Assembly: GCA_003415625.1 (NCBI GenBank)
Contig: PYIU01000002.1
Span: forward strand, 4,216,001 to 4,280,000
Direction: 5' to 3'
DNA: 64,000 bases
Source: Aquanectria penicillioides
Lineage: Eukaryota; Ascomycota; Sordariomycetes; Hypocreales; Nectriaceae
Part shown: piece after piece, positions 11,001 through 22,794 of the stretch
Layout of the letters: every line of letters starts with the position of its first letter
How positions within the stretch are numbered: position 1 is the first letter of the stretch
Position numbers and translations under genes: made by a program
Notes under the pieces: generated by a model
Database searches by the model: none
Seen by the model: the letters and a program-made list of their open reading frames with translations, nothing else
What the model was told of the DNA's origin: nothing

Positions 11001-13136
11001 GTGATTGATGAAGCACATTGTGTCAGCCAATGGGGACATGATTTCCGCCCCGATTACAAAACTTTGGGTCAGGTTCGGATGAGATATCCTGAAGTGCCAG
11101 TGATGGCCCTCACGGCCACTGCGACGCAGAATGTGATTGTCGATATTCGACATAACTTGGGAATGACTAACTGTCAAACTTTCTCACAAAGCTTTAACCG
11201 ACCCAATCTGTACTACGAGGTGCTTCCAAAGACCTCGAATATCAATGCGATGGAGAGCATTGCTGCCCTCATCAGATCAAAGTATTCAGGTGTGAGTGGG
11301 ATCGTCTATACCATCTCCAGAAAGCAGGCCGAAGATGTTGCAGAGAGGCTCTCAAGCCATGGAATCGCAGCTCGACACTACCATGCTGCTATTGATCCGC
11401 AGGAGAAAGTCGAGGTGCAAACTTCGTGGCAAAAAGGGGACGTTAAAGTTGTGGTTGCTACTATTGCCTTTGGTATGGGAATTGACAAGCCTGACGTGAG
11501 ATTCGTGGTGCATCATGGCCTCCCCAAGAGCTTGGAGGGATACTATCAGGAGACTGGCCGTGCAGGCAGAGACGGAAAGCCTTCCGATTGCATTCTATTT
11601 TATGGAAAAGGGGACATAAGAGTCCTAAAAAAATTAATTGCGGACGGTGACGGGAATGATGAGCAAAAGGAACGACAAATGATGATGCTAAATCGGGTTA
11701 CTTCGTTCTGCGATAACAAGTCTGACTGTCGACGAACTGAGATCCTTCGATATTTTGGTGAAGATTTCGCAGCGGATCAATGCCAGAAGTCCTGCGACAA
11801 CTGCAAAGCTGGCTTAACATTCGAGGAACAGGATTTCTCGGAATATGCCATTGCTGCGATTCGCGTCGTTCAAAGACAGAGGCGAGTGACAACAACTCAG
11901 TGTGCGGAGATTCTCTTGGGCAGAAAATATCCACCGAAAGAGCAACCCATGTCTGAAGAATACTATGGCATAGCAAAAGGTATGAAGAAACACGAGCTTG
12001 AGAGAGTGATCGATAAGCTCTTGGCAGAAAAAGCCTTCAACGAAGATAATGTTGTCGGCAATTACGGCATGGCGATTCAGTATTTGCAGCTTGGACCGGC
12101 AGTCCGGCAATTCTTGACAGGACAGCGGAAGCTCATGCTCACGATTCAAGTGGATGATAGGACGTCTAAATCAACCAAGTCCAAGCCGAAGAAGGCAGTC
12201 AAGAAGACAAAGAACCAAGAACCCCCGGCTATTCCATCCACCTACGTTTCTTCGCCCGTGGATAGACGGAGAAAGAAGAGGCCTGTAGTGGACAGCGACG
12301 AAGAAGACAATGCTGTGATGGCGAATGGGTATGCGGATGACGGGTTTGTGATCCCGGATGATGACATGGACGAAGACGACGCTTTTGATGAACTTCCGAC
12401 GCACCGACCTGCAAAACCCCCGTCAAGGAAGCTTGGTCCTCCCATTTCGGCCGACACTCGCATGCAAGATTTGCCAGACATTCACCAGGACATTATCCAT
12501 GGCTTCGTCCAAGAAGCAAAGAAGTTGGAAGAGCATATTCGAAACAGGAAGGAGATCAGGAAACCCCTCTTTACAGAGCGAGACTTCCAAGAAATGGCAA
12601 TCAACTGGACGATTTCGCTGGATAAGATGAAGCGTATCCCGGGGATTGATCCCGACAAGGTCAAAGAGCATGGGCCTAAGATTCTGACAGTTCTTCGAAG
12701 ACATCACGACTTGCACAAGGAGATAATGGGCCCTAGCCACGCCAGCGGCCCAGGCCAGGATATTGTTGACCTGATAAGCTCAGAGGCTGAGATGGACGAG
12801 GACTTGGATGACGACGAGGATGAGGGAGAGAACTCGCACTACTTCAACAACTCGTCGTCGAGGCCCGACGTGCAGGCATGGCACGACAAACTTCAGGGGC
12901 TCAACAGCCAACCAAGCCAGACCAGCAAGCCAAAGTCATCCTACAGCAAGGGTGGTGGCAGGAAGTTTTCGGGAAAGAAATGGCCCAAGAAGTCTTTTGG
13001 CGGAGTGTCCAAGCGCAAAAGCGCTGGCACAAGTCGCAAAGCGAGCGGCTCCTCTGCTCCCTCGAGGGCCGGGAGTGTTGGAGCGAAGAAGGTTGCCCGC
13101 AAAGCCAGCAGCGGCATTGGAATCATGCCAATGTGA
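8052..13136 (+). CDS. sgs1: RecQ family DNA helicase, Sgs1/BLM/QDE-3 type (one apparent frameshift)
   Basis: Exon 1 is 8052-8480 and starts [14 protein letters not shown], typical of fungal Sgs1/QDE-3. The intron is GTACAG...GCAG, and exon 2 is 8542-13136. About 1,674 residues result if one missing base near 8591-8596 is restored. The helicase core shows MPTGGGKS (Walker A), [17 protein letters not shown] (motif II), ALTATA (III) and the motif V-VI stretch [11 protein letters not shown]...[11 protein letters not shown] RecQ-Ct zinc site follows ([12 protein letters not shown]...CQKSCDNC), then a winged-helix region and an HRDC domain around 12460-12710. The last 80 residues are Lys/Ser-rich. 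The long acidic N-terminus has Asp/Glu patches, as in Sgs1, where such regions bind Top3-Rmi1 and RPA. The enzyme unwinds and dissolves recombination intermediates in the nucleus; the Neurospora orthologue also acts in quelling. The frame break is probably an assembly error. Confidence 0.93.
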
Positions 13137-14147
13137 GCCACAGCTACTTTGTTGTCGTCTTGACCACGCACGTTGGAGGCATAAGCAAATAATTAGAAAT
13201 GGGAAAAAAGAAACAAGGGATGAATAATTGACGTCAACGAACATGGCGTTTTTGATGACATGAATGCAAGAAAATTTACGTTTGATCCACAAATGACAAG
13301 TGCACTGCACCGCTTGAAAGGGCGAGCGCATGCTTGTGTGTGGAATTTGAATTGGGTTGGGTTCTGCATGGGCGGGCGGTGACTAGGCGCGGTTCTATTT
13401 CATGGTGGGGATGCATGTTCATACAAGCGAGGCATTCATCATTACTTACTCAATGTACTTCACTGCCATCGTTGTTGGTGGGCTTGCTATCTCAAGATAT
13501 CGGGAGGCAAGTGGTGCAGGACATAGATAACATCCAACGCGACTTGTGGCCATGACTCAACTAGTGTGGGTGGTGCAATGCAACCCAACAATGCATGATG
13601 TTTGCATGTGATTTTTTTTCTTTTCTACTTGATGATACATATTCGGAGTAGCCTCATGGGTATCGCGCTCCTATTTCAATAGCAATGGGTCCTGTAGCTA
13701 CATGTCAAATTGTCCCACTTCTCCCTAATTATAAACGCGCGTAACCTGTCCAATCAAATGTCGGACAGGACATGAAAATAACATGACACAAGGAGATCGT
13801 CACCATCACAAAGATGTGACTTGATCTCCAAGGAAAAGAAAGGCTAATACAAGATCACACTCAGTCGTTCGTTCCCTGAAACTCCGTCGTCTGAACCATC
13901 CTTCCATCACCCGGTACGCCATGCTGTGCAAGCAAAATGGGTTTCTTTCAAAAAACTGCACGCCTTGCTCCCTGTCGCCCGCAGAGGCGAGATATTTACA
14001 TTCTGAACGGATGATGAGAAATTCAAATCGTCAGAAATAAGTGTGTAACAAGGTTACAAGTGGAACCGCTTTCTCCTGGGGCGTTAGAGCGAGCGTGATT
14101 GCAACCATAATGCTGCTGAAGAAGATTGGGACGCTTAGGAACTCGAC
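13137..14147. other. Intergenic region between convergent RecQ and Kar9 genes
   Basis: This holds the 3' flanks of two convergent genes. I see T-rich tracts and no coding pattern, RNA gene or repeat. Confidence 0.6.
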
Positions 14148-17100
14148 CTAATGTCGCCACCGGGGCTTGAGATCCTTAGCATCGGTAGGTGAGGCCTTGC
14201 GCATGGCTGTCCTGGCGCCCGCGATAGCCTGAGGACTGGCGCGGCCCGTTTCACCTTGGCTTGCCTTGGGTTGGGGAAGAAGACTGCTCCTCCTAGAGTT
14301 TGATGATGCCAGAGAGCTGGCCGGCCTGCTCGGCCTGACCTCAGCTTCGACAACGGTGGGCCTGGACGCCTGGAGTGAAGACCGGCGACCGGAGGGAGGA
14401 ATCGTGCCTGTTGACGCCTGCGTCGACAGTCGCGGCGGCTTAGCCAATGCCTGCTGGGCATATGGCCCAGGAGAAGCAAGTCGTTCGCGGAATGAGAGTC
14501 GTGAGTGCCCGGTCCTAGTGGGCGTATCATCGAGTTGCGGAGCGATGCGTGGAGACACTCGAGGCGATTCGGATGCAGCCCGCGTCATGGGACTACGGAG
14601 GGTTGGCAACCTTGAGCCAGATCCAGGAGTGATCGAACTGACAGATCTTTGGGTGCTAGGGCTCCTCTTGGCGTATGGGCTAGGCGTCGTGAGGCTGAGA
14701 GGCTTAAAGTTGTGACCCGTGTCCACGTCGGTCGTATTGGTGGACCCGTTCCAGCGAGGTCGGTTCCCAAGTGTTGAGTTAGGCCGCCTGATCTGGCTGG
14801 CGGGAATGCTAGAGGATGAGTTGGCGACGGTAGACAGCCGAGAGAACCCGGGTTTCCTACCAAGGTGGGCTGTGGGTGCAGGGAGAGAAGAGTGTCGTCG
14901 GTTTGTCGGGATGGTGCGAGGTTTGGTTCCGCTCGAGGGCCTAGGTCTGACCTTGGGAGGTTTCGAGGTTGGCGTATGAGGGTCCAGGCCGAGACTAGAC
15001 ATGATGACTGATGATGGAGGAGAGCTTCCTGGGGTCTCACGCCCGCTTCCCACGGTGGATCTGTCGTTGGAAAGCATGCTTGAGATAGAATCTCGCAGCT
15101 GCTGACTTTTCTCAATCTGTATATCCTCGACCTGGGCCTCCACGTCTCTCATCTGAAACTTGAGGGCCTCCCAGCGGGCTTGCATGTCTGTGTGCAAACG
15201 CAAAATCTCCCCATTTACTGTGAGGCGATCTTTGACTCCTTTGTCGATGATGGCGAGAACGCGTTCAATGGCAGGCCCATAATGTGTTTTTTTAGCCTCG
15301 TAGTTTTCCAACTTCTTCGTCATGGCTGGCTGGTTCGTCAAGTGGAGTCCGGTATCGATGGCCTCTTTGAGCTTGTGCAGGGAACGCTCGACAGATTCCT
15401 GCATCTTCTGGGCTTGACGTCCAGCACCGCGGAAGACAATGACCCACCTGTCTTCGCCGAGCTCTTTACGTAGGGACTCGGCATCTTTCTCTAGCTTTTT
15501 GTACCTGGCGTCAAGGTCTTCATGCCGCATCATGAGCTCGTCGCAAGCAGTGGGGAAGGATTGTTCTGCGCGTGCTTCAAAGACAGAGAGTCGCATCGGC
15601 AAGAAATCCAGAGATGCCCTCAGAGGCTGCATGCGGGCGAAGAGAGCTAACAGGCTTGAATCGTCCTGAGATAGGGTTGGTGTGCCAGGCGAGCTAGGAC
15701 TCACCGGGAAGGCTGGGGGAAGGCTGTATCGGCTCTGTGCCTGGAGACGCGTAGCCTGGGGCGGTGTCTCCTCGACAATGGTTTCCAGATCACCGATGTC
15801 GACGTCGCTACTCGCGGCTGCCATCAGGCTCTTATGTCGTCGCTCCTCCATCTCGAAGACCAGCCTGCTAAGCTCGTCCATTTCGCCCTGTATGTCACCG
15901 AGAACGTTGTTCCATAGCTCCTCCCACTCCATGGCGATCTCGACCTGGCACCTGACGATTTGCAAAGTTCGTCGAATCTTTTCCCATTCCTGAATGATTG
16001 ACTCCATTTGGGCGACAGCTCGAGTCAGATCGGCGGTCGCCACATTGGCGATGTCTTCTCGGTTCTGTAGTTGTTCAATGGCGTCAACATAGGCGTTGAC
16101 GATGCCTTCGAAACGCGTGATGGCATTTTCCACCTCCGCCAATCCCTCTCGACCTCCAGCAGCGGCCCACTCAACATCGTCTTCGCTGTCGAGGCCGCCG
16201 ACAACTTCAGAGGCCTTGAGTATCCAACTCCTGATCTGATCGGCAGCGTTTATCAGGGCTTTGGCGGCGAGTTGGGCCGTGGGGATGGCGGTGACCTGGT
16301 TTGACAGCGAGTCGGCATCAGGCAGCTGTAGCGATGTGAGTTGAGCTAGCTGATTTGCGAACGAGACGCGGGATAGTGTATAAATGGATCCTGGTCGGTT
16401 GTGACTTGGAGTAAAGTAGGAGTTGAGGTTAGGGGCATAATCGGTTGGGGGGTAGATGGAGCTGGCGTGACGGTGGGAGGGGTGTCTTTGGGAGGAGGTG
16501 GCGGAGGGACGGAGGCATCATCGGGGGTTGGGGGACCGGTGGATCGCTCGATGTGTTCGCGACGGGTGTCGAGAGTGACCTTGGTCCCATTGCCGTTGGT
16601 ATGGTCGGGCAGACGATACTTGTACGTGTCCATATCCAAAGGATCGGGTGTTTTGATCTCGGGTAATAGGGTAGCGATGGGCGAAGTGTCGTCGGCCTTG
16701 ACGGGGGGCAGGTCAAGTTCAAGCTCAGCTGCGGCGGGCTTGGGGGACGAGGACACGCCCTTCCACGGGCGACCGCGCCGGGTGATGACCGACGTGATCG
16801 AGCCCGCCTGATGTTTCTCGTCTAACAGGCGTAGGTGGTCTTCGTCGAGGCGACCGATGTGGCCCGGCTGAGAGGCGGATTGGGCCGCGGAAGGTTTCGC
16901 GCTTCCGAAGCCGAGAGCTATGAGGCGGGCAGCTAATCCAGGGGAGGGTTTGCGGATGGCGGAGGGAGGCAAGGGTGAAGGGGGTTGAGAGGCGTTGGCG
17001 TTTGGATTCGTGTTCTTGGAAGAAATGGACGCAGCCGAGTGGACAGGGGTTGGTGTGGCTGTAGACGCAGCAGAGGGAGTAGTCGTCAATTTCGTCGTTG

Positions 17101-17446
17101 CAGTGGTGGCAGAGGATGAACTGGAATTTGGTTCTGGGGCGTGGGTGGAGGAGGGATCAGACGAGCCGGGGGTGAAGGGCAGGTGAGAGAGTTGGCTGGG
17201 GACGTCAGCGAATTTCAGAAGGTGGGCGGGCGCATCATGGTCCTGGTCGTGCTGGTGGAGGCCGTCGCTTAGGCCCAAGCTGAAGTCCACAGCGGCAACG
17301 GCAGTGTCTGGAGAGGCCTCAGAGGCGCTGCTGTTTGAACAAGGAGTCTTGGGAATGGACAAATCCGCGTCGCTGACCAAGGAGTAGTCGAAAGCCGCAA
17401 TGGGATCGACGGCGGTTGTCGTCGTGATCAAGGGGCTGGCACTCAT
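14148..17446 (-). CDS. kar9: Karyogamy protein Kar9 homologue, spindle-positioning factor (one apparent frameshift)
   Basis: A long open frame begins at ATG 17446 and another ends at 14148. They join in one protein of 1,099 residues if one base is added near 16479-16482, where the coding strand has a C4 run. The downstream frame has no ATG between its last upstream stop (16520) and well inside the domain, and it reads conserved-looking sequence across the join (SSIYPPTDYAPNLNSYFTP, then SIYTLSRVSFANQLAQL). The central part is coiled-coil rich (AEVENAITRFEGIVNAYVDAI) and fits the Kar9 domain (PF08580). The C-terminal 350 residues are basic, Ser/Pro/Arg-rich, and hold SSIP and SRLP motifs of the SxIP type that bind EB1/Bim1 at microtubule plus ends. 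The N-terminal 300 residues are low-complexity. Kar9 links Bim1 to myosin V to orient the spindle and move nuclei. Confidence 0.8.
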
Positions 17447-20400
17447 TTAATCGCTGGATGCAATCCCCCGAGGAGTCGAGGGAGGTAGCGCCAAGTTTGG
17501 TTCCCAGGTTCAGGAATCAGTAAAGGAGGTAGGTAGATTGCCAGGTTTAGGACGAGGCGGAGAGGAATGAGGGAGCAGATGCAAGTGAAACGTCGTGGGC
17601 CAGTTGACGGGGTTTGGCGTCGCGGAGAAGCTCTTGTCTCGGTGCTGTAATGGCGTCGATTCGTGCTCTCAGAGTTGGAATCGTGGCTCGTTCTGTAACT
17701 CTGGCGGCTGCCCGATCCAAATGGTCGCTATTCAGTGTTCGGTACGAGCCAACCCAAAAAATCCGAGAACCAGGAAGCCAAGCTGGGAACAGGGCCGATG
17801 CCTGGGCCCAAAAAGTGCCGGGGCGGGCAAGATGGCAAGGTAGTGACTGGATATGACAAGACAGGATGGGAGATGGGATGGATAGATGGGGAGGGGGGCA
17901 CGAATGGCCTGAGTCGAACGGCTGTCAGCGAGCAAGGTAGGGATGGGCCGAGGGCCACAGAGTGTGAAAGGCAGTGGTGATTGCCACTGCGATTGGAGAC
18001 TGGAGGCCCCCGTCAGAAGCCCAGCAGGCACCTGCAGGAGGATCGGCTGCCAGATGATGTGCAATGATGCGCTGTCCCAGCGGCGGCGTCGGGTAGTCGC
18101 TGGGCTAAGGTAGGCTACCCGTCTAGGTAGACAACCAAGGTTCCCAGGTGTCCTTCGGTTTGGGGACAGGCGAGGAGTGCGGCTAGGAGCCGGACCCTAA
18201 GGGCCTTCGGGGCCAGGAAAGGGAAGGAGTGCTGAACGGGGGAAAATCGGCGCCGCGGAAGGGAGGGATGGAGCCTGAGAGGCCGGCGGGGAAACGGTTA
18301 CGACACTGGCGAATGTGTGTCTCGCTGGCAAATGGAAGTTTTGGCTGGTGGGCGAGAGAGGTGCGATGCGACTGCTCATATGATGGTTATGAGGCGTCTT
18401 TGTCGCTTGGGCCGGCGACGGCGGGGAAAAATGGAGACTGGAGGGGTGTACGTGGAAGAAGAATCGCCGGGGATGGAGCAATGAGGCAGTCGGAGGATGA
18501 GCAGGAGGATGAATATGAAGTGGAAAAACTCTGGGTTGAGAAGAAAAGAAGTGACGAAAGGGAAGAAGAAGAAAGATGAGATGGAGATGGAGATGCAAGA
18601 TTGGTGGGAAGGGAAGAAAATTAGAATGGCCAGGTTGGGTAGGGAAGGTACCAGCAAGCAAGGGAGAGGTAATGTACCTCCAAGTTGGGCAGAGGTTGGT
18701 ATGGAGGAGGTCGGTAGATGGGATAGGACCTCAAATAAGTCGCAATGAGATGTCAGGTAGATGGATGAAGGGGGCCACATTGAAAGAGGAGCCCGATACG
18801 GATACTTTGAAACGCGAAAAGGACAGACAAGACCAAGACCAGCCTTCCTTTGGTGGAATTCCACTGACGATAACAACCTTGATCAGCAGCCTGATGGAGT
18901 GCCGACCTCCTACACAAAAAAAAAGAGGCGAACAAGAACAATCCAACACCAGATGTACAGTCAGGGTCAAACAAATCGCACAGAACCGAGACGCAAGACA
19001 GCCAAAGTGATTACCGGTAGGTACATGTGGCGACGAGCTGGATCTCGGTCATCCATTATTAGCTGCGCCGGGTGCGACAAGGCAAGTCAAATTAGAACAA
19101 CAGGGTCTCGACAAGGCCCTGGCTTGGGTTGGGCGGAGCAGCAAAAGGTAAAAAAGTCATGAGCGAAAGCAAATGGTCGTTAGTGACGCCGCCTCTGGAC
19201 TGGCGCGCTGGATCTCTGCTTCTCGTTGTTGGGTTGGATCGCCCTGGGCCGTCTTGGGATTGACAGACTGGGGATGCCAATAATTGTATTGCTTCTTTCA
19301 TGCCCCTGGTCACAACCCCCCCGCCACAACCAAGGCCGGACACTGCCTACACCAGGCGATTGTCATATACTATTGCGACTAGTTTCCTCTGTCTGGGCAA
19401 CAAGACCTACTATGTAGGACTGCGTCTAATCGCTGACGATGGCTTCTCGTCCTCTGACTCGAGGCCCTCATGGCCCACATTATCGGTTCCCTCACCCGCG
19501 CTGGCATCGATAACTTGGTACTTTGCACCTAGCAAGCGACATGTCCCCTACCAGGACCCCGACGCGTCTCGGAGAATAAGGCCAGAATTTGGAATCTGGG
19601 CGCTGCCGACAGTTGGAGTCGTCTTCGAAAACAAGCACACGCGCGCCATCAGGGAACTTCCTGGCATCTAATCGCAGGCGAAATGCAGACATGGATGTCC
19701 GACATGGGGACATGCTCGAGAGATTGCAACGACCAAAACGACCCGTCCCCGTCTTGGAGTGCCGTCCACGCCCACCCAAATTCAATCATCGGCATCCTGG
19801 CCACGCTGAAGGGGGAGGGTCACATCGTCGCGGCTCAACGTGATTTCGAGAATCTTTTTCTTGTACGGGGGGGCAAGGGCAAGGGTGGAAAGGGACGACA
19901 AGGATGGGCAAGGTACCTTCACCACGGGAAACCTGCCCCCCAAAGAAGGGCCAGCAAGTCCAGGGGCCAGGGGGGCGGATGGAAATCGCATTTACCATTC
20001 ATCACGGGCCCTGTCCCGGCCTGGCGGGGCCCGGTTCCTGAACTATTGGAAGATCTCGAGGTGTCATGGGGCCGTGGTCAGAAGCAAAGTTGCCCAGCAG
20101 CTCCGGATTATTAGACAGTAAACGTCGCGAGATATGCAAAGTTGTACGCCAGAGGCGGGTCTTGCTACGGCGTCATGCGCATTACGGATGTACGGCCATT
20201 GTGCTTGCATGTGCGAATGGAAGCCCCCTTCTCTTCGGCTCCGACGAAAGGCTTCCCTTAAAAAAAAACGCACATCGGTTGTGCACAACGCGTGTCTGTA
20301 AGCGATACGTGACTGGGTGAGCTCCTCCAGAAGAAAAGAAAAGAATCTGGGCGTTTCTTGTTGGCCACGTCACGTCCCACAGTGCATGCATGTATGTATC

Positions 20401-21969
20401 TCCTGCATCACGGAATTGAGACCCAGCGATGGGATGGGCTGCGAATACGGCATATCCAGCAAACCCGCATGGCTGGAGAGACCAGAGCATCAATCACCCG
20501 CAGCAACCAATCCCTCTTGCTGCACAGGTATGAATCTACAGCGACATGCACGCAGCGCCAACCTTACGGCATAATAAATCGTATTATACCTGTTGGCCAG
20601 AATAAAGAATGCCGTGGTTGCTCGGACGGCAGGCTGGCTTGAACCCGCTCATTGTGGCCACTCTATCTAGGACGCTTTGGGCCGATCAGCACTTATTGGC
20701 TTCACACCAGCCCGGGGGGGCTTGGTGAAAAAAGCCATGTGCCCAAACGAAGCCGGAGTCCCAGGTCCCAGTTCCCAGCCAACGGCCCGAGCGACTCAAA
20801 GACAGCATTTGAATTCGGGTGACGGGCGGGAAGCGGTTGATGATGGTACATATCAGGCGGAGTAGTTACATTTGCCTGTCTAGCTATGTATTGATGGTTG
20901 ATGTTGAGCTGACCAGCACGGATAATACCGAAGGCTTGCTTAGTATGGGCTCGACGTCAGCTAGGTAAAGCTAGGCTTGGTAAGCTTCACAGCCTGGATT
21001 TCAAACATCAACTCAAGGTAGCAGAACGGGTCGAGAATTGCTGCTGACGGCATTTGAAAGCACACTCTTCCTTGGTGATGCCCGAGTGGCGACAGTATCC
21101 TGCTCGTCTCACGGCCAGAGGTTGATGGCTGTACCAAGTGTCAGCCGTGAACAACCCTCAGACGTTGGTGGATCGGACCTCGGGAAAGGAAAAAGAAAAA
21201 GAAAAAGACAAAGACAAGAAAAACATAGAGAAAGCAGAGGGAACGGCCATCGGCAAGGCAGGGGGAATTCCAATCAATCCGAAGGAAATTAGAGAGCAAC
21301 CCACTCGTCTGGAATCACGGGAAGCATAGGTTGCCTGGGGATATGACACCCGCAGGACACCAACCCAGCCCAACAACGCTGCAGTTCTGGAGGGGGAGGG
21401 CGCCGCCCCAAAACGCCAGCGTCCACCTCACACATACCCAAGACTCAAGTTTCGCCGGGCAGATGTAGCCGCAATGCCAGGGGCATAAAGACCCCCATTG
21501 TCCGGCTCTGTTCGTTCATTCTTTCATTTCACGGCACATGTCCATAAAGCAGGCTCGTGTGTGTGTAGACTGCCTACTTACATGTGCCTACCCACCTTAC
21601 CTACCGTGCCTATCGACCACCGACCCGGAGTGTCCCTTGCTTGGATAATGTCCTCCTCCTGCATCTGCTCTCCTCCCCTTGCTTGACCTTTTGGCTGCCT
21701 GTGGAATACCGACCCGAACTAAATCCTTCCGTCCCCCTTCTTTTGCTCCACCATTTGGCTGTCAGAGCGCTCCACACACGGGCTGTCTGGGCTTCTGCCT
21801 CATCTCTGTTTCTGCTTTTGTTTGGTTCTTGGTAAGCGCAACACGTTGCAACTTATCATCCATATATCCACTACTCTTTTGTCATTTTATTTTTATTCCT
21901 CCCCCCCTGCTTTTCGACCTTTCTCTTTATTTGTTTTTATTCACGTTCGTTGTCATAATTCACGTTGTG

Positions 21970-21993
21970 TTGCGTTGCGTTGCGTTGCGTTGC
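21970..21993 (+). repeat. Pentanucleotide microsatellite (TGCGT)n
   Basis: About five tandem copies of TGCGT lie in the presumed 5' leader of the gene at 22795. It is a simple-sequence repeat. Confidence 0.85.
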
Positions 21994-22595
21994 ATACAGC
22001 GTTACGTTGCAGCCCTTTTTCTTTTTTTCCTTCTTTTCTTCAGAGGCCGGGTCGGCGAATCGACGCAGCCCTGCCCAAGCCCGATACGCTCGCACAGCTC
22101 CGTTCCTTCACCCCCCGTCGCTCCTTAACGGTTTTAGGGTCCCATCCCACCAAAGATCAGCCGGCCGGTCGGTCTCTTGGCCACCAACCAAGTCCGCAAG
22201 AACCATCGTCTTTTGGGCTACGCTCAAATCACGAAAGCTCGTCCCCTCGGCGTGCGTCTGGGGGTTTGCTCACGCGTTTTCCCCCGCCAGTCGGCACCAG
22301 AGACGAACGCGCCGACGCAATTTCCTGACGGGCCCCTGCCCGGCGTGTCCCGCCAACCAGCCTAAATCAAACTCTTGCGGCGTCGCCCCATCACCAAACC
22401 CCTGGAATTAATCCCAAGTGCCCCTTCGATCGCCTTTCCGTTTCCCACTGTTCCGCCGCCGCCCAGCCCGCCATCGCCCGTCACCCGGCTCGATCCTCCA
22501 TCGTCGACTGTCCCTTGCTCGCTGCTGCCAGTTTCCCGCTTCCTGCCCGCGCTGATTGTTGCGCAGCTGGGTCATTCTTTTGTCGATCGGCTCCT

Positions 22596-22634
22596 GTCTC
22601 GTGTCGTGTCGCGTCGTGTCGTGTCGTGTCGTCT
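22596..22634 (+). repeat. Pentanucleotide microsatellite (GTGTC)n
   Basis: About seven copies of GTGTC with one GCGTC variant lie 160 bp before the start codon at 22795. Because five is not a multiple of three, copy-number change would shift any upstream reading frame. Confidence 0.85.
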
Positions 22635-22794
22635 TGTCCCGTCCCGGTTTCGTGTAAGTGCTGCACGCTGCACAGTTCCCGCCCGCCTCGAGATCCGCCC
22701 TCGTGCACCACACCGCATCCCGCCGCACCACAGAGGGGTTCAAACCACAAAGCGCCTCCACGCAGGAATCAACAAGGACCTCACCGATTCAACC

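Larger units (their letters stand above)
17447..22794. other. Large non-coding region with long 5' leader of the downstream gene
   Basis: 5.3 kb separate the divergent starts of kar9 and the 529-residue protein. All open frames here are Ser/Pro/Arg-rich low-complexity shadows without motifs. The last 1.2 kb (about 21,500-22,794) is pyrimidine-rich with pentanucleotide repeats and looks like a long 5' leader. No tRNA or snRNA is recognisable. Confidence 0.5.

Noticed and set aside
22375..22794. Long open frame extending the unknown protein upstream by 140 codons
   Set aside because: It reads through microsatellite and CT-rich leader sequence; the ATG at 22795 has a strong context and begins the plausible protein.
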